Origin: Pseudomonadota bacterium
GTDB lineage: Bacteria > Pseudomonadota > Alphaproteobacteria > Acetobacterales > Acetobacteraceae
Length of the DNA: 6,524 nt
Assembly: GCA_021841985.1 (NCBI GenBank)
Contig: JAKCCP010000254.1
Location: forward strand, 1-6,524
Direction: 5' to 3'
Each line of letters begins with the position of its first letter. The stretch's first letter is position 1. The translations under genes and the position numbers were made by a program. Of this stretch, positions 5,861-6,524 are shown piece by piece. The notes below the pieces were generated by a model. That model made no database searches, was not told where the DNA came from, and was given only the letters and a program-made list of their open reading frames with translations.

Positions 5861-5909
5861 GCGCCCGCACCTTGGCCGAGCACGCCGGCCCCGGCAAGGA
5901 CGCGGGCGC
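5861..5909. repeat. Long GC-rich hairpin just upstream of the sugar-phosphate transferase start
   Basis: The outer arms GCGCCCGC (5861-5868) and GCGGGCGC (5902-5909) are perfect complements. Inside them CCTTG (5870-5874) pairs with CAAGG (5895-5899), and CCG (5876-5878) pairs with CGG (5892-5894) across a single bulged G. A loop of about 13 nt remains. Sixteen base pairs can form in 49 nt. On the minus strand it sits about 23 nt before ATG 5837, in the leader of the sugar-phosphate transferase mRNA or the tail of the upstream transcript. It could be a processing or attenuation structure or a non-canonical terminator. No T run follows, so no role is proven. Confidence 0.6.
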
Positions 5910-5940
5910 GCCAGGCACTGCTCTACGAACAAAAGTTTTT

Positions 5941-5963
5941 GGTTCTTTTTTTCAAAAAGAACC
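5941..5963. repeat. Perfect 10-bp inverted repeat in an A/T-rich spacer, possible terminator
   Basis: GGTTCTTTTT (5941-5950), a TTC loop and AAAAAGAACC (5954-5963) form a perfect hairpin. It lies in an A/T-rich island (about 5927-5987) that stands out from the G+C-rich surroundings. Upstream, GAACAAAAG (5927-5935) can also pair imperfectly with TTTTTGGTTC (5936-5945), so two alternative hairpins compete for the middle arm. A T8 run (5971-5978) follows on the plus strand, but no plus-strand gene needs termination there. On the minus strand, where the crotonase gene ends 27 nt earlier, the hairpin is followed by A-rich sequence and not by T. It may mark the end of the crotonase transcript, or be a copy of a dispersed intergenic hairpin family. 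Confidence 0.8.
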
Positions 5964-5989
5964 GCTTATCTTTTTTTTATTTCTTCCTC

Positions 5990-6524
5990 TCAGCAACCTT
6001 GCCAGACCGGGGGGCGTTTTTGCAGAAAGGCGTCGATCCCTTCCTCGGCGTCGCGCGCCAGCATGTTGCGGGTCATGGTTTCGGCGGCGTAAGCATAGGC
6101 GGATTCCAGCGGCATCTCCGTCTGGCGATAGAACGCTTCCTTGCCGATGGCGACGGTGAGCGGGCTTTTGCCGGCGATTTTGCCGGCGAGTTCGGCGACC
6201 GCGTGATCGAGCGCCGCCTCCGGCACCACGCCGTTCACGAGGCCGATCCGCCGCGCCTCTTCGGCGTCGATCATCTCGCCGGTGAGCAGCATCGCCATCG
6301 CCGCCTTGCGGGAAACGGCGCGGGTCAGCGCCACCATCGGCGTCGAGCAGAAGAGGCCGATATTGACGCCGGGGGTGGCAAACCGCGTGGTCTCCGCCGC
6401 GATCGCGAGATCGCATGTCGCGACGAGTTGGCAGCCGGCGGCGGTCGCGATGCCGTGGACGCGGGCGATCACCGGCTTGGGCAGATGGGTGATCGCGAGC
6501 ATCAGCCGCGAGCATTGCGAAAAC
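5990..6524 (-). CDS. ECHDC3-type enoyl-CoA hydratase/isomerase family protein, N-terminus beyond the window
   Basis: Crotonase-fold protein whose last 177 residues are visible. The frame stays open to the right edge ('FSQCSRL' precedes the ATG at 6502), so that ATG is internal and the true start is outside. Full-length relatives are about 250-300 residues. The sequence closely follows the ECHDC3 group: 'PVIARVHGIATAAGCQLVA' (about 6475-6419), 'RFATPGVNIGLFCSTP', 'LLTGEMIDAEEA', 'AEEGIDAFLQKRPPVW' at the end. The oxyanion-hole glycine region (ATAAG) is kept. The two glutamates that act as acid and base in mitochondrial enoyl-CoA hydratase (E144, E164) are replaced by Q (codon 6428-6430) and G (codon 6368-6370). 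Human ECHDC3, as I recall it, shows the same change, so hydration of enoyl-CoA is doubtful and the reaction is unknown. It is followed by a 152-bp structured spacer, so it is likely a separate transcription unit from the downstream transferase. Confidence 0.88.
   Translation of the reverse strand, partial: FSQCSRLMLAITHLPKPVIARVHGIATAAGCQLVATCDLAIAAETTRFATPGVNIGLFCSTPMVALTRAVSRKAAMAMLLTGEMIDAEEARRIGLVNGVVPEAALDHAVAELAGKIAGKSPLTVAIGKEAFYRQTEMPLESAYAYAAETMTRNMLARDAEEGIDAFLQKRPPVWQGC

Noticed and set aside
5838..5918. N-terminal extension of the sugar-phosphate transferase from GTG 5918
   Set aside because: The 27 added residues are proline/alanine-rich, precede a normal family N-terminus at Met 5837, and are encoded by a long hairpin.
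5941..5978. Canonical intrinsic terminator for the crotonase gene
   Set aside because: The T8 run lies on the plus-strand side of the hairpin and is 7 nt away from it. In the direction of the crotonase transcript the hairpin is followed by A-rich sequence, so it is not a standard terminator.
4845..6092. 415-codon open frame on the plus strand
   Set aside because: It is antisense to the well-supported sugar-phosphate transferase and runs through the spacer into the crotonase gene. Its composition is low-complexity and charged.

Overview
The window is a gene-dense, strongly G+C-rich stretch (about two thirds G+C by eye). It looks like an alphaproteobacterial chromosome, most plausibly Rhodospirillales/Acetobacteraceae. 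That placement is an inference from codon use, the DUF3311-MctP pair and the overall protein character; there is no rRNA or other marker to confirm it. I see no tRNA, CRISPR array, insertion sequence, integrase or phage gene. It reads as ordinary core or accessory metabolism, not a mobile island.

Plus strand, 1-3885: the 3' end of an unrecognised gene (resembling DUF4412-type proteins) is followed after 6 bp by an MsrQ/YedZ-like heme-binding membrane protein with an unusual C-terminal extension. A short imperfect tandem repeat (1175-1237) separates it from a soluble diiron protein whose ligand spacing matches acyl-ACP desaturases and ferritin-like oxidases. Next, with a strong Shine-Dalgarno sequence, comes a small DUF3311 membrane protein. 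It overlaps by 4 bp (ATGA) a 13-TM-type sodium:solute symporter of the MctP monocarboxylate permease class. The last two form a clear two-gene transport module.

Minus strand, 6524-3817 (read right to left): the 3' part of an ECHDC3-type crotonase-fold protein is followed by a 152-bp spacer with two hairpins. Then come a WecA/WbpL-like polyprenyl-phosphate sugar-1-phosphate transferase and, 32 bp later, a PlsC-type lysophospholipid acyltransferase. The last two probably form a cell-envelope operon: lipid-linked glycan initiation and phosphatidic-acid synthesis. The acyltransferase and permease genes converge and overlap by 69 bp, and the overlap holds several GC-rich dyad symmetries.

No clearly new multi-gene system is visible. 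Points worth a second look are the orphan extended MsrQ-like protein beside a desaturase-like diiron protein, a crotonase homologue lacking both classical catalytic glutamates, the tandem repeat with a third copy of its core inside the next gene, the two spacer hairpins, and the structured convergent overlap.
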